From positions 248,001 to 312,000 of the forward strand of contig NZ_BPQV01000004.1 in the NCBI RefSeq assembly GCF_022179465.1: 64,000 nucleotides of DNA. The letters run 5' to 3'. This DNA is from Methylobacterium organophilum. Lineage in GTDB: Bacteria > Pseudomonadota > Alphaproteobacteria > Rhizobiales > Beijerinckiaceae. The first letter of the stretch is position 1; each line of letters starts with the position of its first letter. The position numbers and the translations under genes are program-made. Below are positions 35,972-44,934 of the stretch, piece by piece. Under the pieces are notes generated by a model that did not search any database, was not told where the DNA came from, and was given only the letters and a program-made list of their open reading frames with translations.

Positions 35972-37786
35972 CTACCCCTTCTTCTCGGGCAGGTTCAGGC
36001 GGATATGCAGCTCGCGCAGCTGCTTCGGGGTCGCCTCGGAGGGCGCGCCCATCATCAGGTCCTCGGCGCGCTGGTTCATCGGGTAGAGCACGACCTCGCG
36101 GATGTTGGGCTCGTGGCAAAGCAGCATCACGATGCGGTCGACGCCGGGCGCGATGCCGCCGTGGGGCGGGGCGCCCATGCGCAGGGCGTTCAGCATGCCG
36201 CCGAACTTCGCCTCGAGCACGTCACGTCCGTAGCCGGCGATGGCGAAGGCCTTCTCCATCACGTCGGGGCGATGGTTCCGGATCGCGCCCGAGGAGAGCT
36301 CGATGCCGTTGCAGACGATGTCGTACTGGAACGCCTTGATGCCGAGGATCTTTTCCGCATCCTCCTCGCCGAGGGCCAGGAAGGCGTCCCGGTCGAAATT
36401 CGGCATCGAGAACGGGTTGTGGGAGAAGTCGATCCGCTTCTCGTCCTCGTTCCACTCGTACATCGGGAAGTCGGTGATCCAGCAGAAGGCGAACTGGTCC
36501 TTGTCGCACAGGCCTAGATCGTCGCCGATGCGGATGCGGGCCTTGCCGGCCAGCGCCGCCGCCTTGGCCTCGGGGCCGGCGGCGAAGAACACCGCGTCGC
36601 CCGCCTTGGCGCCGGCCTTGGCCGCGATCCGGGCCTGGATCTCCGCGGGGATGAACTTGGCGATCGGGCCCTTGCCGGTGAGCTGGCCGCCCTCCTCCTC
36701 GAAGACGACGTAGCCGAGCCCCGGGGCGCCCTCGGAGCGCGCCCAGTCGTTGAGCTTGTCGAAGAAGGAGCGGGGCTGGCTGGCCGCGCCGGTGGCGGGG
36801 ATCGCGCGGACCACGCCGCCCGACTTGATCACGCCCTTGAACGCCTTGAACTCGACCGCGTCCTCGCCGAACTCGTCCGTCACGTCGGCGATGATGAGGG
36901 GGTTGCGCAGGTCCGGCTTGTCGACGCCGTATTTCAGCATGGCCTCGGCATAGGGGATGCGCGGGAATGCCTTGGTCACCCGCCAGCCGTCGGCGAATTC
37001 CTCGAACACGCCGCGCAAAACCGGCTCCACCGCCTGGAACACGTCCTCCTGCGTGACGAAGCTCATCTCGATGTCGAGCTGGTAGAACTCGCCCGGGGAG
37101 CGGTCGGCGCGGGCATCCTCGTCGCGGAAGCAGGGCGCGATCTGGAAATAGCGGTCGAAGCCCGCGATCATCGTCAGCTGCTTGAACTGCTGCGGGGCCT
37201 GCGGCAGCGCGTAGAATTTTCCGGGGTGGACGCGGGAGGGGACCAGATAGTCGCGCGCGCCCTCGGGGCTCGACGCGGTCAGGATCGGCGTCTGGAACTC
37301 GAAGAAGCCGCCCTCGCGCATGCGGCGGCGGAGCGAGTCGATGATCGCGCCGCGCTTCATGATGTTGGCGTGCAGCTTCTCCCGGCGCAGGTCCAGGAAG
37401 CGGTACTTGAGCCGCGTCTCCTCCGGATATTCCTGATCGCCGAAGACCGGCAGGGGCAGTTCGCCCGCGGGGCCGAGCACCTCGATCTCGTCGAGATAGA
37501 CCTCGATCTGGCCGGTCGGCAGTTCCGGGTTCTCGGTGCCGGCGGGGCGCTGGCGCACGCGGCCGTCGAGGCGGATCACCCATTCCGAGCGCACGGTCTC
37601 GGCCAGCGGGAAGGCCTTGGAATCGGAATCCACCACGCACTGCGTCAGACCGTAATGGTCGCGCAGGTCGATGAACAGCACGCCGCCATGATCGCGGATG
37701 CGGTGGCACCAGCCGGAGAGGCGGACGGTCTGCCCGACATCGGACGGGCGGAGCGCCCCGCAGGTGTGGGAACGGTAACGGTGCAT
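35972..37786 (-). CDS. aspS: Aspartyl-tRNA synthetase
   Basis: A class II synthetase of 604 residues that charges tRNA-Asp (and possibly tRNA-Asn in bacteria lacking AsnRS). The N-terminal OB anticodon domain is [20 protein letters not shown]. The catalytic core has motif 1 near [19 protein letters not shown], motif 2 [19 protein letters not shown], the bacterial GAD insertion (roughly 290-420) and motif 3 [13 protein letters not shown] near residue 555. ATG 37786 ([10 protein letters not shown]) is the conserved start. In related genomes aspS follows ppx and rnd. Here it and rnd lie together but on opposite strands and far from ppx. Confidence 0.97.
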   Translation of the reverse strand: MHRYRSHTCGALRPSDVGQTVRLSGWCHRIRDHGGVLFIDLRDHYGLTQCVVDSDSKAFPLAETVRSEWVIRLDGRVRQRPAGTENPELPTGQIEVYLDEIEVLGPAGELPLPVFGDQEYPEETRLKYRFLDLRREKLHANIMKRGAIIDSLRRRMREGGFFEFQTPILTASSPEGARDYLVPSRVHPGKFYALPQAPQQFKQLTMIAGFDRYFQIAPCFRDEDARADRSPGEFYQLDIEMSFVTQEDVFQAVEPVLRGVFEEFADGWRVTKAFPRIPYAEAMLKYGVDKPDLRNPLIIADVTDEFGEDAVEFKAFKGVIKSGGVVRAIPATGAASQPRSFFDKLNDWARSEGAPGLGYVVFEEEGGQLTGKGPIAKFIPAEIQARIAAKAGAKAGDAVFFAAGPEAKAAALAGKARIRIGDDLGLCDKDQFAFCWITDFPMYEWNEDEKRIDFSHNPFSMPNFDRDAFLALGEEDAEKILGIKAFQYDIVCNGIELSSGAIRNHRPDVMEKAFAIAGYGRDVLEAKFGGMLNALRMGAPPHGGIAPGVDRIVMLLCHEPNIREVVLYPMNQRAEDLMMGAPSEATPKQLRELHIRLNLPEKKG

Positions 37787-37985
37787 GACGGGCTCTCGGA
37801 AACGAGGCCGGCACCATTCACGGGAGGGCGGGCAAGTCAACCGGCAAGTCAACCCAGAGCTTCAGGGCAGGCTTGCGGAGGGCCTCCCGCCGGGTGGCCG
37901 AGGCGGCGCCCGGGCCGGCGGAGGAGGGTGTCGGAAGACGACGGCCGCGCTTGTGACGGAGGGTGAGAATCCCCATATCAAACGC

Positions 37986-38366
37986 ATGAAATTCCACGAT
38001 TTTCTCAACGTCTCCGGGCTGCCGTCCCCCGGTGCCCGCGCCGCCCCGGCGGGCTGGCAGGCTCTCCCCCTCGAAGGCCTCTTCGAGATCGTCTACGAGG
38101 ATTCCCGCGGCGCCTGGAGCACGCGTCTCCTCGACGCGCGCGAGCTCAAGCTCGGGCCGGGGCGCACCCTGCTCGGCGGCATCGACCGGCGCCACGGGCT
38201 CTACCGGGGCCTGCGGGCCGACCGGATCCGCCGCCTCGTCGAGCCGGAGACCGGGACGCGGCTGGAGACGGGCATCCTCGACTGGCTGCTCGCCCGGGCC
38301 CGGGCCCAGCGCCGCCGCCGGAAGCCTGCCGCGCCCCCGCAGGCGCCGGCGCGGCAGGCTGCGTGA
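37986..38366 (+). CDS. Stand-alone WYL-like domain protein
   Basis: A 126-residue protein with no recognised annotation. The central part reads like a WYL domain: LFEIVYEDSRGAWSTRLLDA, then GPGRTLLGGIDRRHGLYRGL and [14 protein letters not shown]. This reproduces the usual strand pattern and the terminal R-x-D-R-I motif of that ligand-binding fold. No helix-turn-helix precedes it; a basic, Pro/Ala-rich tail follows (RRRRKPAAPPQAPARQA). It lies between divergent aspS and co-oriented rnd. The ATG at 37986 is close behind a CATATC -10-like box. A sensor or nucleic-acid-binding accessory role is inferred from fold only. Confidence 0.6.
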   Translation: MKFHDFLNVSGLPSPGARAAPAGWQALPLEGLFEIVYEDSRGAWSTRLLDARELKLGPGRTLLGGIDRRHGLYRGLRADRIRRLVEPETGTRLETGILDWLLARARAQRRRRKPAAPPQAPARQAA

Positions 38367-38439
38367 GAGACATGACGAATTCCGGTGATCGCTGCGCGCA
38401 AACCTCGCGACGGCGCGAAACCTTCGGTATAGCCGGGGC

Positions 38440-39591
38440 ATGAATCTGATCTCGACCACGCAGGCCCTGGCGGAAGCCTGTGCAGGTTTCGCCGCCCAGC
38501 CCTTCGTGACCGTCGACACGGAGTTCATGCGCGAGACGACCTATTATCCCAAGCTCTGCCTGATCCAGATGGCGGGGCCGGACGGGTCGGCCGCCCTGGT
38601 GGATCCGCTGGCGCCGGGCATCGACCTCAAGCCCTTCGTGGACCTGATGGCGCATGAGGGCACCGTGAAGGTGTTCCACTCGGCCCGGCAGGATCTCGAG
38701 ATCGTCTGGATGCTGGGCGGGCTGCTGCCGCACCCGTTCTTCGACACGCAGGTCGCGGCCATGGTCTGCGGCTACGGGGATTCGGTCTCCTACGAGCAGC
38801 TCGTCAACGACCTGGCCAAGGCCAAGATCGACAAGTCCTCCCGCTTCACCGACTGGTCGCGCCGCCCCCTCACCGACGCGCAGCTGGAATACGCCCTCTC
38901 CGACGTCACCCATCTCGTGAAGATCTACGAGGTGCTCGCCGGCGAGCTGCTGCGGACCGACCGCGGCCTCTGGCTCGACGAGGAGATGGCGGTACTGACC
39001 TCGCCCGACACCTACCGGGCCGATCCCGCCGATGCCTGGAAGCGCCTCTCCGGCCGCCTGCGCAAGCCGCGGGAGATCGCGGTGCTGATGGAGGTCGCCG
39101 GCTGGCGCGAGGCGGAGGCCCAGGGCCGCAACGTGCCCCGCGGGCGCATCCTCAAGGACGAGGCGGTGATCGACATCGCCTCCAGCCTGCCCCGCAGCGT
39201 CGAGGCGCTGGGACGCCTGCGCAGCATCCCGGCGGGCTTCGAGCGCTCGCGCACGGGCAGCGAGATCCTCGCCGCGGTGGAGCGCGGCATGGCGCGGGAC
39301 CTCGCCGGCATCCGCCTGCCGGAGCGCGGCCGGGCCCGGGGCAACAACGGCGCCGTGACCGAGCTCCTGAAGGTGCTGCTCAAGGCGGTGGCCGAGGCCG
39401 AGGGCGTCGCGCCCAAGATCATCGCCACGGTGGACGACCTCGAGGCGGTGGCCGACGACGACGCGGCCGACGTGCCGCTGCTGCACGGCTGGCGCCGCAC
39501 CCTGTTCGGCGAGAAGGCCCTCGCCCTCAAGGCGGGGCGGCTCGCGCTCTCGACCGAGCGCGGCAAGGTGGTGGTGCGGGAGCTGGCCTGA
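38440..39591 (+). CDS. rnd: Ribonuclease D
   Basis: A 383-residue 3'-5' exoribonuclease that trims tRNA precursors. DEDD catalytic residues are visible: Asp and Glu in [18 protein letters not shown], Asp in [17 protein letters not shown] near 85, and Tyr/Asp in [20 protein letters not shown] near 155. HRDC-type helical domains follow ([20 protein letters not shown]). ATG 38440 follows a TATAGC box by only a few bases, so the message may have a very short leader. Rnd next to aspS is conserved in alphaproteobacteria. Confidence 0.95.
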   Translation: MNLISTTQALAEACAGFAAQPFVTVDTEFMRETTYYPKLCLIQMAGPDGSAALVDPLAPGIDLKPFVDLMAHEGTVKVFHSARQDLEIVWMLGGLLPHPFFDTQVAAMVCGYGDSVSYEQLVNDLAKAKIDKSSRFTDWSRRPLTDAQLEYALSDVTHLVKIYEVLAGELLRTDRGLWLDEEMAVLTSPDTYRADPADAWKRLSGRLRKPREIAVLMEVAGWREAEAQGRNVPRGRILKDEAVIDIASSLPRSVEALGRLRSIPAGFERSRTGSEILAAVERGMARDLAGIRLPERGRARGNNGAVTELLKVLLKAVAEAEGVAPKIIATVDDLEAVADDDAADVPLLHGWRRTLFGEKALALKAGRLALSTERGKVVVRELA

Positions 39592-39596
39592 TCCGG

Positions 39597-39613
39597 GGCC
39601 GCCTCAGGCGGCC
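39597..39613. terminator. Hairpin between rnd and cupin genes
   Basis: GGCCGCC-TCA-GGCGGCC is a perfect 7-bp stem between convergent genes and includes the cupin gene stop codon. No T-run follows. Confidence 0.4.
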
Positions 39614-40074
39614 GCGGCCGGCGGCCCGCCGAGGCTGAAGTACTTCTTCACCGGCCTCCGCACGTCCCAGGTGCCGGAAAAACCCGCGGGCGTCACGAAG
39701 GCGTCGCCGGCCCGGTAGGTCTTGGCCCGGCCGTCCCCGTCGGTGACCACCACCTCGCCCTCCAGGATGTGCACGAACTCGTCCTGCTTGAAATCGATGC
39801 GCCACTTGCCCGGCTGGCAGGTCCAGATGCCCGCCGAGACGCTGCCATCCGCGTTCCGGTAGACGAAGCTGACCGTCTGGGCCGGATCGCCGGAGAGGAT
39901 GCGCGCCGGCTCGGGCCGGTAGGGCCGGCACGGGGGCGGGGCGTCGGCGAAATCGACGGTGCACCTGTCCCGGCCGAGCCCCGGCATCAGGCGCCCCGCC
40001 GCGCGCAGGCCCACCCCGCCGAACAGGGCCAGCACCGGCGCGCCGAACATGTGCAGCAACCGGGCGATCTCCAT
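39604..40074 (-). CDS. Cupin domain protein (DUF861 / EutQ-like)
   Basis: A 156-residue protein. A hydrophobic N-terminus (MEIARLLHMFGAPVLALFGG) may be a membrane anchor. The cupin_3 barrel follows: SAGIWTCQPGKWRIDFKQDE, FVHILEGEVVVTDGDGRAKT and YRAGDAFVTPAGFSGTWDV. Here the HILEGE and GDAF-PAGF motifs mark the two halves of the barrel. DUF861 cupins are linked to glyoxylate or ethanolamine metabolism, but no such genes are close. ATG 40074 has GGAGGG upstream. Function unknown. Confidence 0.78.
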   Translation of the reverse strand: MEIARLLHMFGAPVLALFGGVGLRAAGRLMPGLGRDRCTVDFADAPPPCRPYRPEPARILSGDPAQTVSFVYRNADGSVSAGIWTCQPGKWRIDFKQDEFVHILEGEVVVTDGDGRAKTYRAGDAFVTPAGFSGTWDVRRPVKKYFSLGGPPAAAA

Positions 40075-40226
40075 CGCATCCCTCCCTCGCGAACCGTCCG
40101 AAACCGGCGCGGTCCCGAGGCCGCCCGACAGAACAAGGACGATCCCGGACAGGGACGCATTCCGCGGCATGAGGCGAGACGTCGAAAGACGGTTAAGGCG
40201 CGGGACGAAGCGGGCCGCGCCCGCGG

Positions 40227-42683
40227 TCAGGCCGCCTGCAGCCGCCGGATCTCGTGGATCGCCGCGCGCCGGGTCGCGTGCAGGCGCTCGACCAGCGCGC
40301 CGTAATCGGCCCCCGAGACGCAGGCGGTCTCGACCTCGCGGCAGAGCTGCGCCAGTTCCCGGAAGCCGAGCAGGCCGGTCGCCGAGACCATGGCATGGGC
40401 GCCGTAGGCGAGGAGCGCGCGATCGGGCAGGGCACCCTCCTCGCCGAGGCGCTTCTGCAATTCCTCCGCGAGGGTGCCGAGCAGGCGGTTGACCTGCTCC
40501 CGCCCCATCATCTCGGCCACCTCGTCGAAGACGCCGCGATCGAGCTGGCTGCGCGGCGCGGCGGCCGCTTCGGGCCGCTTCAGCGCCCAGCGCGCGACGA
40601 TGGCGTGGAGGGCGTCGCGCTTGAACGGCTTGCCGATATGGTCCTGCATGCCGGCCTCGCGGATCGCCGCGATCTCCTCCGGCAGCACGTTCGCCGTCAT
40701 CGCGACGATGGGGAGGCCGGCGCTCGGATGGGCCAGGGCGCGGATGGCGCGGGTCGCCGCCATGCCGTTCATGCCGGGCATCTGCACGTCCATCAGGACG
40801 AGGTCGTAGGCGCGCGCCTGCACCGCGGCGATCGCCGCGGCGCCGCTCGCGGCGACGTCGACCGTGTGTCCGGCGAGTTCGAGGACCGCCAGCGCCAGTT
40901 CCTGGTTCAGGGGATTGTCCTCGACGAGGAGCAGGCGGCGGCATGCCGGCGCCGTGGCCCGCCCCGAGGCGGCGGGCGCGGCCAGCGCGCGCGCCGCGAG
41001 CGGCAGGGCGAGCTCGAACCAGAAGGTCGAGCCCCGGCCCTCGCGGCTGTCGACGCCGATCCGGCCGCCCATCCGCTCGATCAGCCGCTTGGAGATGGCG
41101 AGGCCGAGGCCGGTGCCGCCATATTCCCGCTGGATGGTGCCGTCGACCTGGCTGAAGCGCTCGAAGAGCAGGTGCTGCTTGGCCGCGGGCACGCCGATGC
41201 CGGTATCCTGCACGCAGAAGCGCAGCCACGCCCGGCCGTCCCCGTCGCCCGCGGCGGTGGCCGTCGCGGAGAGCAGGACGCCGCCCGCGGGCGTGAACTT
41301 GATGGCGTTGTTGAGCAGGTTCAGCAGCACCTGGCGCAGCCGGTCCCGGTCGCCGAGGAAGCCGGCGGTGCGGAGGGCGGGGTCGATCTCGACCCGGGCG
41401 GTCAGGCCGAGCCCCTTGCGCTCGGCCCCGGTGCGCACGATCGCCGCCGCCTCGTCGACGAGCTTGCCGAGGGCGAAGGGCTCGCAGACGAGGTCGATCC
41501 GGCCGGCCTCGACCCGCGAGAAGTCGAGGATGTCGTTGACGATGGTGAGCAGGGCGGAGCCCGCCGCCTGGATGCGCTCGCCGTGGCGGCGCACCGCCTC
41601 CGAGAGGCCGGGCTCCTCCAGCAGGAGGTCGGTATAGCCGAGGATGCCGTTCAGGGGCGTGCGGATCTCGTGGCTCATCGTGGCCAGGAAGTCGGATTTG
41701 GCGCGGCTCGCCGCCTCGGCGACGGCCTGGGCCGCCTGCGCCTCGCGGGTGCGCGCGGCGACCCGCTCGGCCAGCGTCGCGTTCAGGTCGCGCAGGTCGC
41801 GCTCCGCCGCCTCCCGCCGGGTGTCGTCGCGCAGGGTCAGCACGGCGCCGACCTGGGCGCCGGCCCCGTCCCGCAAGGGCTGCGCCGAGCCGATGGCCAG
41901 CACCTCGGTGCCGTCCGGGCGCAGGATGCGCCAGCGGGCATCCCGCACGGTCTCGCCCCGCACCGCGCGGGCGAGGGGCAGGTCGAGGGCCGGGTAGGGC
42001 CGGCCGTCCTCGGTGTAGAGGTGGTAGGTGTCGCTATAGGCGTCGGGCTCGATGTCGAGGCGCAGGACGCCGTGGATGGCCGCGGCGGCCTCGTTGACGA
42101 AGGAGATGCTGCCGGCCGCGTCGGTGACGATCACGCCCTCGGCGAGCTGCCCGAGGATGGCGGCGTGCCGCGCGGCGGCCTCCTGCGCCCCGGCGGCATT
42201 GGCCTCGTAGAGCTTCAGATGGGCGACGACGACGCTCGCCATGTCCTGCAATTGCCGGCGCTCGGCCTCGGAGAAGCGGCGGGGCCGGGTGTCGATGACG
42301 CAGAGCGTGCCCAGGCGCAGGCCGGGCGCGAGGCTGAGGGGCGCGCCCGCGTAGAAGCGGAGATGGGGCGCCCCCGTCACCAGCGGGTTGTCGGCGAAGC
42401 GCGGATCCGCCTGCGCATCCTCGATCACCAGGACCTCGTCCGCGAGGATCGTGTGGGCGCAGAGGGCGACCTCCCGGGGATCGCCGTCGCCGCTCACGCC
42501 GCATTTCGCCTTGAACCATTGCCGGTCCGCGTCGACCAGCGTCACCGTGGCGATCGGAACCGAGAACAGGGCCGCCACCGTCCGGCAGACCGCGTCGAAA
42601 TGCGGTTCCGGCGGCGTGCCGAGGATGCACAGGCTGCGCAGCACCGCGAGCCGTTCAGCCTCGTTGGGCGGGAGGGGGGCCAT
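40227..42683 (-). CDS. Hybrid histidine kinase: GAF-PAS-HK-receiver-Hpt
   Basis: An 818-residue cytosolic sensor with the phosphorelay on one chain. The GAF domain spans about 25-155 (LFSVPIATVTLVDADRQWFK, CAHTILADEVLVIEDAQADP). A PAS domain spans about 175-300 (GQLAEGVIVTDAAGSISFVN). A coiled coil precedes the HisKA domain, with the phospho-His in FLATMSHEIRTPLNGILGY near 340. The ATPase domain has NLLNNAIKFTPAGG and GGTGLGLAISKRLIERMGG. The receiver has the acceptor Asp in YDLVLMDVQMPGMNG, and an Hpt-like C-terminus shows YGAHAMVSATGLLGFRELAQ. ATG 42683 is preferred over an upstream TTG at 42704. No cognate output gene is adjacent. Confidence 0.92.
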   Translation of the reverse strand: MAPLPPNEAERLAVLRSLCILGTPPEPHFDAVCRTVAALFSVPIATVTLVDADRQWFKAKCGVSGDGDPREVALCAHTILADEVLVIEDAQADPRFADNPLVTGAPHLRFYAGAPLSLAPGLRLGTLCVIDTRPRRFSEAERRQLQDMASVVVAHLKLYEANAAGAQEAAARHAAILGQLAEGVIVTDAAGSISFVNEAAAAIHGVLRLDIEPDAYSDTYHLYTEDGRPYPALDLPLARAVRGETVRDARWRILRPDGTEVLAIGSAQPLRDGAGAQVGAVLTLRDDTRREAAERDLRDLNATLAERVAARTREAQAAQAVAEAASRAKSDFLATMSHEIRTPLNGILGYTDLLLEEPGLSEAVRRHGERIQAAGSALLTIVNDILDFSRVEAGRIDLVCEPFALGKLVDEAAAIVRTGAERKGLGLTARVEIDPALRTAGFLGDRDRLRQVLLNLLNNAIKFTPAGGVLLSATATAAGDGDGRAWLRFCVQDTGIGVPAAKQHLLFERFSQVDGTIQREYGGTGLGLAISKRLIERMGGRIGVDSREGRGSTFWFELALPLAARALAAPAASGRATAPACRRLLLVEDNPLNQELALAVLELAGHTVDVAASGAAAIAAVQARAYDLVLMDVQMPGMNGMAATRAIRALAHPSAGLPIVAMTANVLPEEIAAIREAGMQDHIGKPFKRDALHAIVARWALKRPEAAAAPRSQLDRGVFDEVAEMMGREQVNRLLGTLAEELQKRLGEEGALPDRALLAYGAHAMVSATGLLGFRELAQLCREVETACVSGADYGALVERLHATRRAAIHEIRRLQAA

Positions 42684-42907
42684 GCAGGAAATGTCCCGGA
42701 ACAATCGGCGGCGATCGCGGCGGCGGCGATTCGGTTCTTAACGAGGACAACTTACCGTCGCGTGAAGCGGCCGACACGCGCCAACCAGATCCGGCGAGGC
42801 CGGAGGCGCGGGGCCCCAGATCGCAATCTCAGGTATTTTCACTCGCAAAGAATCTCGGGTCGACGCGCCAATAGATACGATCTCCAGTTGTCATCCCGGT
42901 CGTCGCG

Positions 42908-44005
42908 TCAGGCCGCCCTGCGCCGCTCCGGATAGAGGGCGAGCAAGCCTTCTGCGCTGGCCGGGCAGACGCCGCGCTCGGTGATGAGGCCGGTGACGAG
43001 GCGGGCCGGCGTCACGTCGAAGGCGGGGTTCGCCACGGGGCTGCCGGGGGAGACCACCTGGATCGTGGCGAAGCCGCCTCCGTCGAGCCGGCCGGTGAGA
43101 TGGGTGACCTCCCGGGCCGCGCGCTCCTCGATCGGGATCCCGGCGACGCCATCGTCGAGCGTCCAGTCGATCGTCGAGAAGGGCAGGGCGGCGTAGAAGG
43201 GCACGGCGTTGTCGCGGGCGGCGAGGGCCTTCAGATAGGTGCCGATCTTGTTGCAGACGTCGCCCGAGGCCGTGGTCCGGTCCGAGCCGACGATGCAGGC
43301 ATCGATCTCGCCGTGCTGCATCAGGTGGCCGCCGGCATTGTCGGCGATCACGGTGTGGGGCACCCCGTGGGCGTTGAGCTCGAAGGCGGTGAGCGCCGCG
43401 CCCTGGTTGCGGGGCCGGGTCTCGTCCACGAAGACATGGACCGGCACGCCGGCATCGTGGGCCACGTAGATCGGCGCCAGGGCGGTGCCCCAGTCGACGG
43501 TGGCGAGCCAGCCGGCATTGCAATGGGTCAGCACGTTGATCCGCCCGCCCTTCGCCTGCGCGAGTTCGGCGAGGAGCCGGGCGCCGTGCTCGCCGATGGC
43601 GCGGCAGCTCGCCACGTCCTCCTCGGCGATGCGGCCGGCCTCGGCATAGGCATGGGCGGCGCGCTGGCCCGGGGGGAGGGGGCGGAGATGGGCCGCGACC
43701 CGGTCGAGGGCCCAGCGCAGGTTGATCGCGGTCGGGCGGGTGGCCGTCAGCGTCGCCACCGCCTGGTCGAGCCCGGCATCGGAGGCGTCGGCGCGCAGGG
43801 CCAGGGCCAGCCCGTAGGCGGCGGTGACGCCGATCAGCGGGGCGCCGCGCACCACCATGGTGCGGATCGCATCCGCCGCCTCGTCCAGGGTGGCGAGGCG
43901 CTTCAGTTCGAAGGCGAAGGGCAGGCGGGTCTGGTCGATCACCTGGACCGAGACGCCGTCGGCATCGGGAAAGATGGTGCGGTAGGGGGTGCCGTCGATC
44001 TTCAT
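42908..44005 (-). CDS. mtnA: Methylthioribose-1-phosphate isomerase
   Basis: A 365-residue enzyme of the methionine salvage pathway that isomerises MTR-1-P to methylthioribulose-1-P; it belongs to the eIF2B alpha-like family. The signatures are [18 protein letters not shown] near residue 52, [18 protein letters not shown] (catalytic Cys) near 160, [14 protein letters not shown], and [20 protein letters not shown] with [10 protein letters not shown] (catalytic Asp) near 240. No other salvage genes (mtnK, mtnB, mtnC) lie nearby. It is divergent from a DUF2853 gene across about 270 bp. Confidence 0.93.
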   Translation of the reverse strand: MKIDGTPYRTIFPDADGVSVQVIDQTRLPFAFELKRLATLDEAADAIRTMVVRGAPLIGVTAAYGLALALRADASDAGLDQAVATLTATRPTAINLRWALDRVAAHLRPLPPGQRAAHAYAEAGRIAEEDVASCRAIGEHGARLLAELAQAKGGRINVLTHCNAGWLATVDWGTALAPIYVAHDAGVPVHVFVDETRPRNQGAALTAFELNAHGVPHTVIADNAGGHLMQHGEIDACIVGSDRTTASGDVCNKIGTYLKALAARDNAVPFYAALPFSTIDWTLDDGVAGIPIEERAAREVTHLTGRLDGGGFATIQVVSPGSPVANPAFDVTPARLVTGLITERGVCPASAEGLLALYPERRRAA

Positions 44006-44273
44006 GGGGCGGGTGTCGCACGAAGCGTCCGGGCGGGCCAGTCCCGCGCCGCCGCGCCCCGCCCGCCCCGGTCGCCACGTCCTCCCATGCTGGCTGCACG
44101 CTGTGCTGGTGCTTCCCCGGCCGGGGAGCCGGAAAGTCAGTCCTGGGCGAGGGCGGGCCGATCTATTGTGGAAGAACCGCCCGGCCTCTGCCATACAGCC
44201 AAGAATTGTATCATTCTGGAACGGCCGCCCGCGAGGACAGGCTCGCCCCACGGCTGAGAAGGAGGACGCCGCG

Positions 44274-44588
44274 ATGTCGGACCATCTCGAGGATGTCAAG
44301 AAATACGCGAAGAAGCCGGTCAACGAGGCCGCCGTGGCCGGCCTGGAGAAGACGTACCGACTCGTCCTGTCGAAGCCCGACACGCGCTACGTCGCCTGCT
44401 CCGACAAGGCGGAGCTGGAGACCGTGCGCAAGAACTTCCTGGAGAAGAAGCTCGGCCTGTCCGGCGACGGCCTCGACGCCTCGATCAAGTCCGTCTGCGA
44501 GGCGATGAAGGCGAGCCGGGCCAAGTCGCGGCTCACCTTCTACTACCTGCTCGCCGAGCATCACGGGAAGCTCGACGCCCTCGCCTGA
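44274..44588 (+). CDS. DUF2853 family protein
   Basis: A 104-residue helical protein with the DUF2853 pattern: [53 protein letters not shown] and [19 protein letters not shown]. It is soluble and all-alpha by inspection. GAAGGAGG lies eight bases before the ATG, a strong ribosome binding site. The upstream spacer contains a TATCAT -10-like box (44209-44214) within an AGAAT/ATTCT inverted repeat (44202-44217). Function unknown. Confidence 0.85.
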   Translation: MSDHLEDVKKYAKKPVNEAAVAGLEKTYRLVLSKPDTRYVACSDKAELETVRKNFLEKKLGLSGDGLDASIKSVCEAMKASRAKSRLTFYYLLAEHHGKLDALA

Positions 44589-44627
44589 CGCGCCGTCCCG
44601 GGGGCGGTGCCCGCCGCCCCCGCGCGC

Positions 44628-44831
44628 TCAGCGGGTGACCCGCTCGACGAAGACGTCGATATAGGCGTCGGGCGCGAGGCCGAGCAGGTCGCGGACATTG
44701 CCCGGCAGGTCGCACATCAGCGCCTGCATCGTCGGCCCCTGCGCGGCGAGCCCGGGCAGGGACGAATCGGACACGACGTAGAGGCCCGCCGCCTCGTCCC
44801 AGGCGCAGCGAACGGTGACACGGCATCCCAT
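44628..44831 (-). CDS. DUF1902 (HicB-like fold) small protein
   Basis: A 67-residue protein: GCRVTVRCAWDEAAGLYVVS, then SLPGLAAQGPTMQALMCDLP, resembling the partial RNase H fold of HicB antitoxins (DUF1902). No HicA-like toxin or DNA-binding tail is present, so it is an orphan. GAGGAGG lies five bases before ATG 44831; an adjacent ATG at 44834 is also possible. It is convergent with the DUF2853 gene and about 100 nt after serA. Confidence 0.75.
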   Translation of the reverse strand: MGCRVTVRCAWDEAAGLYVVSDSSLPGLAAQGPTMQALMCDLPGNVRDLLGLAPDAYIDVFVERVTR

Positions 44832-44934
44832 CATGGCCTCCTCGGGCTCGGGGGTGGGGGCGGGCGGCGCGGCCTCGGTCGCGCCGTCGGGGTCGGGCCG
44901 GCCGTCGGGGCCAGCGGCGGGTGCCGTGCGCGGC

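Noticed and set aside
44006-44273. Riboswitch-like hairpins upstream of mtnA
   Set aside because: GC-rich stems are present, but no SAM or cobalamin riboswitch consensus could be matched.
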